Shown here piece by piece: positions 53,865 to 61,730 of a stretch of DNA of 64,000 bases (position 1 is its first letter; the number at the start of each line of letters is the position of its first letter). The DNA is taken from assembly GCF_002563895.1 (NCBI RefSeq), contig NZ_PDJB01000001.1:169501-233500 (forward strand), given 5' to 3'. Under the pieces are notes generated by a model that was not told where the DNA came from, searched no databases, and saw only the letters and a list, made by a program, of their open reading frames with translations. The DNA is from Pseudomonas lurida. Its GTDB lineage: Bacteria > Pseudomonadota > Gammaproteobacteria > Pseudomonadales > Pseudomonadaceae. Position numbers and translations under genes: made by a program.

Positions 53865-56771
53865 TTATGCGGCCTCGAAGGAGTGCCCGCTGTCATCCGC
53901 CATGAGTGCGGATGAATTGAAAACGTAGGCACGGGCTTTAGGCATGCCCGGCAGCCTTACCGATTGAGCCGCTTTGCCATCGCTGCCAGGCTCTAAAATG
54001 GCGCGGCTCAATAGCTCTTTGTTAACGGCGTTCAGGTTCATGCCTTTGAAGACTTCGGAACACCAAGCCTCGGGCAGTACGTAGTAGGTAGTGGTGGTGT
54101 GCAATGCATCACCCAGGCCATGCTCCAGCGTTTTACGAAAACCCAGGCGGTCAATGGTGCGAGGGCCGTGCTCATCGATCTTGGCGGCGGCGGATTCCCA
54201 GCGAGTGAAACGGCTCTCCCCAAAACGCTCGATCACTTGGCGAAGCCGCGCCACGATGGCATCACTCTCGAAGTTTCCGGCGCCGCCTCGCTCATTCAGC
54301 CAGGCATTGAGACAAACCTTTGCCGCCGTGGTCGCTCCACCCTCAGGCCAACCTGTTATTCCCAAGGCGGTGGCCAACTCCCCAGCGGCAGCGGCCAATC
54401 CAAAACGAGTGGCGGCACGTTGGGCCTGTCCGCTCGCTGATTTGGGTAGTGACGTCGAAACAAAGCGCTCAATGGTGTGGCGCAAAATGGTCGACCACCC
54501 CAGCATCTTTCCGGGCTCACACAGGGCCGACAGGAAGGCGGTTAGCGGGGTGCCGTAGTACTTGGTCACCCGCGCTTTTAGAGCGTCTGAAAGCGCAGCC
54601 GCGTCCTCAAAGCCGTTGAGGGCGTCGAACATTCCAAGCCCTTTGCTGGCATCGGCAGGCACTGCGAGCATGCGTACTTCCATGCCCGCTTTAAGATCCT
54701 TGTTGGCCTCTGCCATGTGCTGCGCCAACGTCTTTTCCCCGGTCGAGAGAAACAACAAACGCCATTCCTGAACGTTACGACCGGCCTGACCTCGATCATT
54801 GGCGCGTGCTTTGCCACTGCCATTGCCCAACATGTAAACCGTTTCGCCAATGATGCGTGGATCGCACATGCCGATTTCATCGAGAACCAATAAGCCGTCT
54901 GAGTGCGCGGCGGCGATGGACTCCAGGGCGTTGTCAGTCGAGCGCCAGGAGCGCACGCAACGGGGACTCCCGTAGACCGATGCGGCTACCTGCAAATGGG
55001 TGGTCTTCCCACCGGAGCTATCGCCGTAAAGGTGAAAGCCTCCCGACTCATGACCCAGCATGTGCAGTACTGGCCCCGCGAAAGCGGCAGATACGACGAA
55101 CGTTAGGCGGTGGTTGCCAATGCATAGCGCTCCGATATGTCGCTGCCATTGTGCGAGCGTTCCTGCCTGACTGATGGGCGGAAGTTGAGCGCCCGCATCG
55201 TAGAAATGCAGCTGCTCTTTGCTGACACCAATCTGTTGCTCTGGGAGCAGATAGGCATCGTCATGCCACCCAAGTCGGTTAACCACTCGGGCGCGTTTGT
55301 CACTGTCATAGCTTTGCAGGTAGCCCTGCAAATCGTTGCGAGCATTACGCCCTGAGCGACTTCCCGCCAACCGCAAGCCCATGTCCACCAGCGGCCCCAA
55401 TACCTCTTTGCCGAAGTCACCGGCCATGTTGCGAGCGGGGATGTTCCAGCGTTTTTTATCCCCATCGGGATCATCCAGCTCAACCAGTAAGCCCCAGTTA
55501 TTGCCCTTTTCGTCTCGGGTGCGGGCAAGGATTTCCAGGCGAGAACACACTGGCCGGGATTCACCGTCATCGCCGGCATAGAACACGCCTTCGGATGTGA
55601 GCCGAAAGCCACCGGGCAGCGTATTGGTTTTGGATTTCCTAGCGGGTTGTTTGCTCGTCGGTTGCTTGGCTTTGGACGGCTTGGCGGGCGATGTTGAAAG
55701 TGCCAGAGAGAAAAGCTCTCCGGTGCGCTCCAGCTCGGCAAAGTGGGCGGGCGTCCAACCCTTTACCAGTGCATCGGCAGCATCATCGCCGTCCGCCCAC
55801 AAACCGCCCTTGGCAAAGGTCGGTGCCTCTCCATTGAGGCCGGGTCGCTGACTGAACACCGCGAGCGCCAGAACGCGCACAGAGGCCGCTCCCAGCGTGC
55901 GCAGATGCTCTGCCAGCTCGTCCATGCACTTGAGCCCTGGCGCATCGTTATCAGGCCATAGCAGCACATCGCGCCCAATCAACGGACCAAAGTCAGACTT
56001 GCGCCAAGAGTTCGTTCCGTTGAGCCAGCAGGTGGCCACGTGCCCCGGCATAAGCAGTGCGGCTGCGTCGGCAGATTTTTCGCCCTCGGTAACGACGACT
56101 GGCGCCTCGGCGCGTTGCTTGAGGTGATCGAGGTGCAACAGCGGACGCGATTCCGGCAAACCCTGCCAGCGCCATTGGAGGACACCATTTTTGCCTTTGC
56201 ACCAGGTCAGAGGTGCAAACACCTTACGCGAATTGCCGCTGTCATCTGGAGGCAGCTCAAAGCGATAGAGCACCATCAAAGGTTGGGCGTCAGCGTCTCG
56301 ATAGACCCAAACTTTTGAGGGTGTTCCGTGCTGGCGATGCTTGACCAAAATTTTCGCCATGGCCTCATCAGGAATGGGGCGGATCGCCACCCAATCCGGT
56401 GTTTTGCTTGGCGCCGATTTCGCAGCTGTTGAGACGCTATTTGAGTCGTTGGTTACACCCAAAAAGTCGGCGAGTTTGTTGCACGCTTCGACCTCTGTTC
56501 CTCCGTCCAGATAACGGACCAAATCAATCAGGTCGCCGCCCTTGTCGCCGGTGGCAAAGTCCGCCCAGGTGCCCTTGGTCAAATTCACCTTGAACGATCC
56601 GGCGTGCTTGTCGGCGCGAGTTGGATTCGGCGCTGAATATTCCTTGCCGCCGTCTTCGCGTTTCCCGTTGGGTAGCCAGTGAGCCAATACTCGGTCAATC
56701 GCCTTAAGGGAGGCGGCTTTCACCTGGGCGAAGCTGGGGCGTTTGCGTGTTTTAGCGGGGCGCTCTGTCAT
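53865..56771 (-). CDS. TOPRIM primase - DUF927 helicase replication protein
   Basis: 968 residues from the ATG at 56771 (ATGA overlap with the previous gene). The N-terminal CHC2-less primase-like part (FKVNLTKGTWADFATGDKGG) leads to a TOPRIM domain with VVVTEGEKSADAAALL (~225) and LLWPDNDAPG (~270). The DUF927 ATPase has Walker A GDSSGGKTTH (~585), Walker B LLVLDEIG (~630) and a later LFLSTGEKTL. It is the replication initiator-primase-helicase type used by P4-like elements and would let the excised element replicate. It probably recognises the GTGTTCCA iterons; that is inference. Confidence 0.88.
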   Translation of the reverse strand: MTERPAKTRKRPSFAQVKAASLKAIDRVLAHWLPNGKREDGGKEYSAPNPTRADKHAGSFKVNLTKGTWADFATGDKGGDLIDLVRYLDGGTEVEACNKLADFLGVTNDSNSVSTAAKSAPSKTPDWVAIRPIPDEAMAKILVKHRQHGTPSKVWVYRDADAQPLMVLYRFELPPDDSGNSRKVFAPLTWCKGKNGVLQWRWQGLPESRPLLHLDHLKQRAEAPVVVTEGEKSADAAALLMPGHVATCWLNGTNSWRKSDFGPLIGRDVLLWPDNDAPGLKCMDELAEHLRTLGAASVRVLALAVFSQRPGLNGEAPTFAKGGLWADGDDAADALVKGWTPAHFAELERTGELFSLALSTSPAKPSKAKQPTSKQPARKSKTNTLPGGFRLTSEGVFYAGDDGESRPVCSRLEILARTRDEKGNNWGLLVELDDPDGDKKRWNIPARNMAGDFGKEVLGPLVDMGLRLAGSRSGRNARNDLQGYLQSYDSDKRARVVNRLGWHDDAYLLPEQQIGVSKEQLHFYDAGAQLPPISQAGTLAQWQRHIGALCIGNHRLTFVVSAAFAGPVLHMLGHESGGFHLYGDSSGGKTTHLQVAASVYGSPRCVRSWRSTDNALESIAAAHSDGLLVLDEIGMCDPRIIGETVYMLGNGSGKARANDRGQAGRNVQEWRLLFLSTGEKTLAQHMAEANKDLKAGMEVRMLAVPADASKGLGMFDALNGFEDAAALSDALKARVTKYYGTPLTAFLSALCEPGKMLGWSTILRHTIERFVSTSLPKSASGQAQRAATRFGLAAAAGELATALGITGWPEGGATTAAKVCLNAWLNERGGAGNFESDAIVARLRQVIERFGESRFTRWESAAAKIDEHGPRTIDRLGFRKTLEHGLGDALHTTTTYYVLPEAWCSEVFKGMNLNAVNKELLSRAILEPGSDGKAAQSVRLPGMPKARAYVFNSSALMADDSGHSFEAA

Positions 56772-57049
56772 TGGTCAGGCCTCGCAAGAAATAGCCCGTC
56801 CGTGACGTCATCGATGAGTGCTTTTGCCATCTCGCCCAGGTAATAGGAGGCCCAACTTAACCGCTCGCAGTTATCGGTCATGGCGGCGTCGAACGCGAAT
56901 TGATTGGCGAAAAATTGCAGGTGTGATGCGACCTCTAAAGCCTCATCGATTGATATGCCTGGGTTGACGCGAAACAGCATCCGACCTTCTTTATTCACCT
57001 TGGTGAACTGGGTATGGCCTGGTGTTTTATGTTCGGCTGGCGAGGTCAT
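56768..57049 (-). CDS. DUF3077-like small protein
   Basis: 93 residues with ATGA overlaps at both ends, so it is coupled within the leader operon. The motif LFRVNPGISIDEALEVASHL and the late WASYYLGEMAKALIDDV resemble DUF3077 proteins common in Pseudomonas genomes and prophages. Function unknown. Confidence 0.65.
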   Translation of the reverse strand: MTSPAEHKTPGHTQFTKVNKEGRMLFRVNPGISIDEALEVASHLQFFANQFAFDAAMTDNCERLSWASYYLGEMAKALIDDVTDGLFLARPDQ

Positions 57050-57327
57050 TGGGCACCTCCATCACGAGGCATTTTGCGAGTGGAATCGTGGCCGTGTTCG
57101 GCCAGTGTTTTTATGAGAGCCAGTGCGCCGCGTACATCCCAAAGGGTGCCCGCCACTATCGCTGTTGGGAGCGGCGGTCTGCCCTCTATGAAGTGGTCCT
57201 CAAGCAACGCCAAGACCGAGTCGGCACGAATGATGATGCAGTTGATTGCATCGATTGGTATGCCTGCTTCGACGTCGCCGGAGACGGTCAAAAGCTCTTC
57301 TGGCAGAGCGAGGCATTTCGATTTCAT
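57046..57327 (-). CDS. Small island protein, unknown
   Basis: 93 residues from the ATG at 57327, with AGGGGGTG upstream; the frame is open 225 bp further through the C4 leader, which is not coding. It has helical content (IDAINCIIIRADSVLALLED) and a C-terminal ALALIKTLAEHGHDS. It may be distantly related to the next small protein, as both are ~93 residues with a similar start. It is coupled to genes on both sides. Confidence 0.55.
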   Translation of the reverse strand: MKSKCLALPEELLTVSGDVEAGIPIDAINCIIIRADSVLALLEDHFIEGRPPLPTAIVAGTLWDVRGALALIKTLAEHGHDSTRKMPRDGGAQ

Positions 57328-57482
57328 TTCACACCCCCTGTAGCTTCCAGGGCGCGTGCTTTTTCCATGTGAGAGTTGTAACGGGCGAGGCGAGAACGGA
57401 GGCTGGAGTTTGCGTGTAGAGCGGCGCGAGCCATTGCCCGGTGGGCAGCAGCACGGATTTTGGACGGATTGAGGGCGTGCAT
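57324..57482 (-). CDS. Small basic peptide, first gene of the C4-controlled operon
   Basis: 52 residues from the ATG at 57482, with AAGGAG seven bases upstream. It is strongly basic (RAAAHRAMARAALHANSSLR). The ribosome-binding site lies inside a predicted target of the C4 RNA. It ends in an ATGA overlap with the next gene. In P4-like elements the first gene behind C4 (kil or similar) can be toxic; whether this peptide is so is unknown. Confidence 0.5.
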   Translation of the reverse strand: MHALNPSKIRAAAHRAMARAALHANSSLRSRLARYNSHMEKARALEATGGVK

Positions 57483-57499
57483 GGTGGAGCTCCTTCTTA

Positions 57500-57615
57500 A
57501 GTAGAAGCTGCCACGAATCGCCGCTAAACGAATATGGGTGGCAGCTATGCACGGGTTAGCGGACCGGGTAAGAAGGAACCCGGCAGACCCGAAGGTCTCC
57601 CGTGCACAGCCGCCA
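57500..57615 (-). ncRNA. C4 antisense RNA (P4/P1 immunity-type)
   Basis: On the minus strand the sequence folds as an outer stem (GCTGTGCACGGG with CCCGTGCATAGC), a GGAGACC-TTCG-GGTCT hairpin and GCCGGGTTCCTTCTTACCCGG. A following part ends in the GTGGCAGC/GCTGCCAC hairpin. This matches the C4 RNA family. Exposed sequences CCTTCTTA and CCGCTAA are complementary to TAAGAAGG and TTAGCGG both upstream (57676-57698) and downstream (57492-57527) of it. In P4, C4 RNA is processed from the leader and causes premature termination, giving immunity. Confidence 0.8.
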
Positions 57616-57635
57616 TAACGCAGGAGTGCGGGCAC

Positions 57636-57669
57636 AAAAAAAGCGCCTGCAATCGAAATGGTGGCGCCT
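57636..57669 (-). terminator. Intrinsic terminator in the C4 leader
   Basis: On the minus strand GCGCC and GGCGC pair and are followed by TTTTTTT. It lies between the leader promoter and C4 RNA, where early termination in P4-type immunity would occur. Confidence 0.55.
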
Positions 57670-57729
57670 GTGCGCCTTCTTAAACTCGGGCCGCTAAACC
57701 CGGTCGCTGAATTTGCAGCGACGGCCAGA

Positions 57730-57758
57730 GCATAGCGCTCAGTTTTCCGACGTGCAAC
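57730..57758 (-). promoter_or_regulatory. Promoter of the C4 leader and replication operon
   Basis: On the minus strand TTGCAC (57758-57753) and TATGCT (57735-57730) are 17 bp apart. Transcription would start near 57723, just ahead of the GTCGCTG/CAGCGAC hairpin, and read through the terminator and C4 RNA into the operon. Confidence 0.6.
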
Positions 57759-57823
57759 CACAAGCGAAGCTTGAAGATTTGCTGGGAGCGAAATACATTG
57801 ATTGGGCATCTAGATTTACCTCC

Positions 57824-57854
57824 AACGCCCCCGGTTGCCGCCGGGGGCGTTTTC
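57824..57854. terminator. Strong GC-rich hairpin
   Basis: AACGCCCCCGG and CCGGGGGCGTT form an 11-bp stem with a six-base loop. A short T-run follows on the + strand. It probably separates the regulator operon (ending at 57858) from the C4 leader. Confidence 0.6.
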
Positions 57855-57857
57855 ATT

Positions 57858-58163
57858 TCAGGCATGAAATTCCCAGCGCAGGTGAAGCAGCGGCAGATAG
57901 CCGCCCTCGATCATCGAGCGTGCATACTCGTAGGCAGCTGCTTTTTGGTCATCCTCGATAGCGACGAGGCTGAGTTTTTCTGTATGCATCGCGAGTACGC
58001 CCCAGTTGCCGTCAGGCCACGTCATGACGACGACAGCCCGGTCCAGGCTTTCATGCTTATTTCTAAACCGGATGAGGCGCTGCATGGCTGCTTGAGACAG
58101 GCCGATTTCCTGGAGGAGGGAGAATGGGTGCAATGTCGCCTTGTGAGCTACAGACGCTCTCAT
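57858..58163 (-). CDS. Small island protein, unknown
   Basis: 101 residues, coupled by an ATGA overlap with the AlpA-like gene. It contains RAVVVMTWPDGNWGVLAMHT and a helix with AAAYEYARSMIEGGYLPLL. Small proteins of this sort follow AlpA regulators in several Pseudomonas islands, but I do not recognise a named family. Confidence 0.55.
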   Translation of the reverse strand: MRASVAHKATLHPFSLLQEIGLSQAAMQRLIRFRNKHESLDRAVVVMTWPDGNWGVLAMHTEKLSLVAIEDDQKAAAYEYARSMIEGGYLPLLHLRWEFHA

Positions 58164-58414
58164 GCGGCCTCCTTGGCGCGCAGCGCGATGCGTGCTCGGA
58201 CCCAGCTTTGAACCTCACTCAAAACCCAGGCTACCGGCGCTCCACGGGCGGTGCTTTCGCTGAGTTTTACGGGGAGAGGAAAACCGCTTTCGGGCTGGCA
58301 CATCAGCTTATAAATCGTGGATCTGGCAAGACCGACGATGGCTGAGACTTCACCTATACGGATCAGCGTAGTGGCTGGATCAAGTTGAAAGGGGAGAGGG
58401 TTCCGGTCAGTCAT
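58160..58414 (-). CDS. AlpA-family transcriptional activator
   Basis: 84 residues from the ATG at 58414, with GAGGGGGA upstream; a longer frame exists but lies within the previous gene. The helix-turn-helix LIRIGEVSAIVGLARSTIYKLM is the AlpA signature, followed by FPLPVKLSESTARGAPVAWV and EVQSWVRARI. AlpA proteins control excision or integrase expression in P4-like elements. It overlaps the double-HTH gene by eight bases. Confidence 0.88.
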   Translation of the reverse strand: MTDRNPLPFQLDPATTLIRIGEVSAIVGLARSTIYKLMCQPESGFPLPVKLSESTARGAPVAWVLSEVQSWVRARIALRAKEAA

Positions 58415-58910
58415 GATCGTCCCCCTCTGGCCCAAATGAGGTCGCATCCAAAGACAGAATTTCATTCCTGGATTGGAATATCCACTGGACGACCTCGACA
58501 AGGCGATAACGGTATTGTCCTGCGATCCCTGTCGATGTGAGCGGCTTACCCCGGCGGCGCCAATCCGCAAGAGTTCCGTAGCCTATGCGCAGCGAATAAC
58601 CGACCTGTCCCTCAGACAAAAAACCATGCGGGACACTCGCGAGCGGTTCTAAATCTCCGATGTTTTTGCTGCAACGGTACAACCAGCGCAATACCTCGGA
58701 CCTTCGGTATTTGGGCCTGCCGTCGACGTTCGTCCAGTTGAGAGGTCTACCCTTGCGGCGCCATTCCGCAAGGGTTTCGGGGCAGATGCGCAGTGCGTAA
58801 GCGACTTGCCCGCCAGTCAAAAAGTCATGCGAGCCGTGGGTGACGTTTGTCCGCGCCTGGGTGGGAGCAGCGGTGTTTAGCGATTCTGATGGAGCGGCGT
58901 TTGCGTACAT
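58407..58910 (-). CDS. Protein with two tandem excisionase-type helix-turn-helix domains
   Basis: 167 residues. Two homologous ~50-residue units are visible: FLTGGQVAYALRICPETLAE followed by WRRKGRPL (~30-80), and FLSEGQVGYSLRIGYGTLAD followed by WRRRGKPL (~97-147). Each has an HTH and a wing, ending in VLRWLYR or VVQWIFQ. So the gene arose by internal duplication. It precedes AlpA and likely acts as an excisionase or regulator on closely spaced sites. Confidence 0.65.
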   Translation of the reverse strand: MYANAAPSESLNTAAPTQARTNVTHGSHDFLTGGQVAYALRICPETLAEWRRKGRPLNWTNVDGRPKYRRSEVLRWLYRCSKNIGDLEPLASVPHGFLSEGQVGYSLRIGYGTLADWRRRGKPLTSTGIAGQYRYRLVEVVQWIFQSRNEILSLDATSFGPEGDDHD

Positions 58911-58977
58911 ATCAATCTCCTGCGTATCCGTGATCGACAGGAGCGACTTTATTTTTCCAATTGGAACTGTGCTTAGC

Positions 58978-59919
58978 TCATTCCCATATATTTCTCATCC
59001 GCTCAAGAATCTCCCGACCGGCTTCACTCGCCTGCTCATCATCTGGGCCTGAACGCTTTTTCTTGGGAGCCCATACCTTGCCCTGAACCAGGATGTTCTG
59101 TATTTGCTTCATGCTGAGATTGTGTTTTTTCGAAAGAGTCGCCACCACCCGGGCGTGGATTTTTCCTGATCCCATATCGCGCACGTAGGCATCGCAAATA
59201 CTTTTGTCTCGCGGGGCATTACCTAAACGTCTGACTCTCGCCGATTTATCGGAGCCTTTGCGTGAGACCGCTTTGCGATATTCTTGAGCTGTCTGTTGTT
59301 GAGGTGTTGCATTTTTTTCATCCGCTTCGGCTTTAACGGCATAGGTCTCGGCCTCTGCAATGTAACTCCGAGCGTCCCCCAAATAGGTTGCGAAAGACTC
59401 CCCAGTTTCACTTTCCTCGACCCTGAATTGCTCGCGATGGTTGTTGACCCTCTCGAGATAAGAGTCAGGGAAGACACGCGCCATTTTTATAGCTCGTTCA
59501 TGGTCACCACGGTTTGCGTCACCCTCGACTAGGTCTATCCATTCCCAAAGCGTGAAGATTGCTCGACACGCGCGATCCATCGCTAGGGTTGCCACTAGCT
59601 GAGCATCAGATATTCCAGAGCTATCAAGGCGGCTAGTGCGTGTTGCAAACGCTAGCCCTAACGCAGGAAACCTGTTGAACGATTGTCGAATGTTGGACGA
59701 CAGATGACATACCGCAGAAACTACCTTACGGGCACGTGGATCCCAGCCCTCGTCGCAAACGTAGAATTCTTTCCAGAACGATTGCCCTTTGCAGATCACA
59801 TCAAATGCCTCCGCGAAGCGATCCTCAAATTCAGGGTACAAAGCGCGGGTCGTAAGCGTTGTGGGTGGGTCATAAGTATCCACATCCAGCGGGTGCCCAA
59901 GAAGATCCCTATAAGGCAT
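58978..59919 (-). CDS. Island protein of unknown function
   Basis: 313 residues from the ATG at 59919; a GTG five codons earlier is possible. The first ~160 residues are helical with hydrophobic stretches (ARKVVSAVCHLSSNIRQSF). A charged coiled-coil part follows (ARSYIAEAETYAVKAEADEK). The C-terminus is basic with a possible HTH (KKHNLSMKQIQNILVQGKVW). It lies between the regulator operon and iteron block 3. No known family is recognised. Confidence 0.55.
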   Translation of the reverse strand: MPYRDLLGHPLDVDTYDPPTTLTTRALYPEFEDRFAEAFDVICKGQSFWKEFYVCDEGWDPRARKVVSAVCHLSSNIRQSFNRFPALGLAFATRTSRLDSSGISDAQLVATLAMDRACRAIFTLWEWIDLVEGDANRGDHERAIKMARVFPDSYLERVNNHREQFRVEESETGESFATYLGDARSYIAEAETYAVKAEADEKNATPQQQTAQEYRKAVSRKGSDKSARVRRLGNAPRDKSICDAYVRDMGSGKIHARVVATLSKKHNLSMKQIQNILVQGKVWAPKKKRSGPDDEQASEAGREILERMRNIWE

Positions 59920-60017
59920 CGGCCACCCCCACACCCCTGAGATAATTCAGTGAACGCGCGATCCATAAATTCCCCAAGAGCCTTAGTGCACGGGGCCTAC
60001 AGCCGGATATGGCGGGT

Positions 60018-60190
60018 TTGAGGTGTTCCATTTGAGGCGCTTTATGGGTGGAACACCTTTTTTGTGTGGAACACCATGTGTTCCAGCTAAAACAAAAAGG
60101 TGTTCCACCGCTGGAGGCCACGAGGGACGTGGCTTTCAGCGTTTGTGGAACACCTGGAACACCTGGAACACCGTTTTTTGAGGGGGTACG
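60018..60190 (-). repeat. Iteron block copy 3 (inverted orientation)
   Basis: Reverse-complemented, it reads CCCCCTCAAAAAACGGTGTT and continues with further GTGTTCCA copies, the hairpin GCCACG..CGTGGC and more repeats, the same plan as blocks 1 and 2. It sits between the integrase 3' end and the gene at 58978. Confidence 0.7.
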
Positions 60191-60201
60191 GAAACGCATC
60201 A

Positions 60202-61443
60202 TTATTCGACCCTGCCGAAATTCCCTTCGATCACGTTACCTTTCTCCAGTCGATCAAGGTAATCGGCATACCACTGCATCATTTTTGTTCGCTGAATTAA
60301 ATACTGGGCTTTGTTGTAGACCCCGCGCACACCTGGCGTTTTATGACTGAGCTGGGCTTCAATATGGTCAGTATCAAACCCATGTTCATTCAGAGCGGTG
60401 CTAGCGATATGCCGGAATCCGTGGCCTGTCTGTCGACCCTGATAGCCGAGTCGGCGTAGAGCCATTAGAAATACCGTGTCGCTTCGAGGTTTGGTGCGGT
60501 CGCTTCTGCCAGGAAAGAGTAATGGGTAAGCGCCGGTCAGGACGTGCAGCTCTTTGAGGGCTTCAATGGACTGACGGCTGAGTGGTACTAAATGCTCGAG
60601 GCCTTTTTTACGGCCTTTGCGTTCCACTGGGATCGTCCAAAGTTTTTTATCTAAGTCGAACTCCTTCCATCTGGCTTCTCGCAACTCACTGGGACGTACG
60701 GCTATTAGGGCAAGGAGGCGTAGACCCAACTGTACATCTTTGGCGTGAGGGTATGAGCGAATGGCGCGGAGGAGAGCGGGCAACTCTTCAATGCTGACGT
60801 GGGCGAAATTCTCGACCTTGCCTGTAGATAAAAATTTATGCACCCCTTCAAGGGGGTTGTTTATTGCGCGACCTGTTACACGCGCCAGGTCATAAATCTC
60901 CTTGCAGTAGGCTCTGACCCGACTCAACTGCTCAAGGATGCCTTTTTGTTCCATCCCGCGTAGCAGCACCATCCACTCCATCGACAGAATGCTTGTGTAT
61001 GGGCGATTGCCGAAGATGGGGAATACATGGAGCTCTAACGCTCCCAAAATCCGTTTAGCGGTGCCGGGATCCCAGGAGGTGAGTCGAGAGGCGTACCACT
61101 CGCGTGCAAGTGACTCGAACGTATTGTTACTGGCCGCTAGCTCAGCAGCCCGGCGAGCCTGTCTCGTCGCGATGGGGTTTTTGCCGTCGGCGGCATCACT
61201 GCGAAGCGAAGCAGCCTTCTGACGTGCTAGTGAACCACTTACCTCGGGATAGCCCCCCAAGCCTAGCCAGCTCCATTTGCCGGCTGGCGTTTTATAGCGC
61301 AGTTGCCAGGACTTTTGACCGTCGGGTTTCACGCGGAAATACAGACCGTTGCCGTCCTGCTCCCGGTATTCCTTGGTGTCAGGCTCCAGCCCCGCTAAAA
61401 CCGTGTCTGACAATGGACGACGCTTGATTTCAGAGCGCTTCAT
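60202..61443 (-). CDS. P4-type tyrosine integrase
   Basis: 413 residues from the ATG at 61443, with CAGGGGAT upstream; the longer frame would start inside the arm-site region. The N-terminal DUF4102-like arm-binding domain has GNGLYFRVKPDGQKSWQLRY and GKWSWLGLGGYPEVS. The catalytic domain has AVRPSELREARW (Arg), TGHGFRHIASTALNE (HxxR), LSHKTPG (His/Lys) and VRGVYNKAQY (Tyr). It integrates the element at the tRNA-Arg 3' end. Confidence 0.95.
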   Translation of the reverse strand: MKRSEIKRRPLSDTVLAGLEPDTKEYREQDGNGLYFRVKPDGQKSWQLRYKTPAGKWSWLGLGGYPEVSGSLARQKAASLRSDAADGKNPIATRQARRAAELAASNNTFESLAREWYASRLTSWDPGTAKRILGALELHVFPIFGNRPYTSILSMEWMVLLRGMEQKGILEQLSRVRAYCKEIYDLARVTGRAINNPLEGVHKFLSTGKVENFAHVSIEELPALLRAIRSYPHAKDVQLGLRLLALIAVRPSELREARWKEFDLDKKLWTIPVERKGRKKGLEHLVPLSRQSIEALKELHVLTGAYPLLFPGRSDRTKPRSDTVFLMALRRLGYQGRQTGHGFRHIASTALNEHGFDTDHIEAQLSHKTPGVRGVYNKAQYLIQRTKMMQWYADYLDRLEKGNVIEGNFGRVE

Positions 61444-61477
61444 GGGTCTGTATCCCCTGAGTTCTATTTTTATCCAA

Positions 61478-61497
61478 GGATACACAGTGGGATACAC
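61478..61497. repeat. Paired GGATACAC repeats at right island end
   Basis: GGATACAC occurs at 61478-61485 and 61490-61497, period 12, in the same orientation as the pair at 44536-44554. They lie between the integrase start and the tRNA and are probably arm-type binding sites. Confidence 0.55.
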
Positions 61498-61544
61498 GGT
61501 GGGAAGATATAGGGGTAGACAGAGGTGAACAGCCAGAAACAAGA

Positions 61545-61565
61545 AAGCCCGCACGGGGCGGGCTT
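61545..61565 (-). terminator. Terminator downstream of tRNA-Arg
   Basis: AAGCCCGC and GCGGGCTT pair around a five-base loop; on the minus strand TTCTTGTTTC follows. It ends the tRNA transcript. Confidence 0.65.
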
Positions 61566-61611
61566 CTTGGGGTGTTTCGTAGACTGTCTGAGACAGCCAG
61601 AAACTAGTATG

Positions 61612-61688
61612 TGGTGCACCCGGCGGGATTCGAACCCACGACCCCTGCCTTCGGAGGGCAGTACTCTATCCAGCTGAGCTACGGATGC
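61612..61688 (-). tRNA. tRNA-Arg (anticodon CCG)
   Basis: 77 nt including an encoded CCA end. The acceptor stem is GCATCCG with CGGGTGC. The anticodon stem CTGCC/GGCAG encloses CTCCGAA, giving anticodon CCG. The T-arm is GTGGGTTCGAATCCCGC-like. It is intact on the right side of the island, as expected when an element restores the 3' end on integration. Confidence 0.95.
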
Positions 61689-61701
61689 TTGTGCGGGCGA
61701 C

Positions 61702-61730
61702 ATCATACCCATGTCGACCTTGGGCGTCCA
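61702..61730 (-). promoter_or_regulatory. Promoter of tRNA-Arg
   Basis: On the minus strand TGGACG and TATGAT are 17 bp apart, with the -10 element 14 nt before the mature tRNA 5' end. Confidence 0.5.

Larger units (their letters stand above)
44466..61688. mobile_element. P4-type integrative element in tRNA-Arg(CCG)
   Basis: The right border is a tRNA-Arg gene with a P4-type integrase directly downstream of its 3' end, reading away from it. Gene content between is integrase, AlpA-like and HTH regulators, a C4 antisense RNA leader, a primase-helicase and defence-like cargo. Both ends carry two GGATACA motifs spaced 12 bp apart (44536/44548 and 61479/61491 approximately), suggestive of integrase arm sites. 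At the left end CCCGGCGTCATTTGAA (44466-44481) matches tRNA 3'-part CCCGGCGGGATTCGAA at 13 of 16 positions, a possible decayed attachment site. No capsid or conjugation genes are seen, so it would need a helper for transfer. The left border is inferred. Confidence 0.75.

Noticed and set aside
57324..57809. 161-residue frame spanning the C4 leader
   Set aside because: The upstream two thirds are a structured RNA with a terminator; only the last 52 codons have a ribosome-binding site.
52703..60190. CRISPR array interpretation of the GTGTTCCA repeats
   Set aside because: Repeats are 8-9 bp with no unique spacers of constant length and no cas genes nearby; they occur in both orientations around hairpins.
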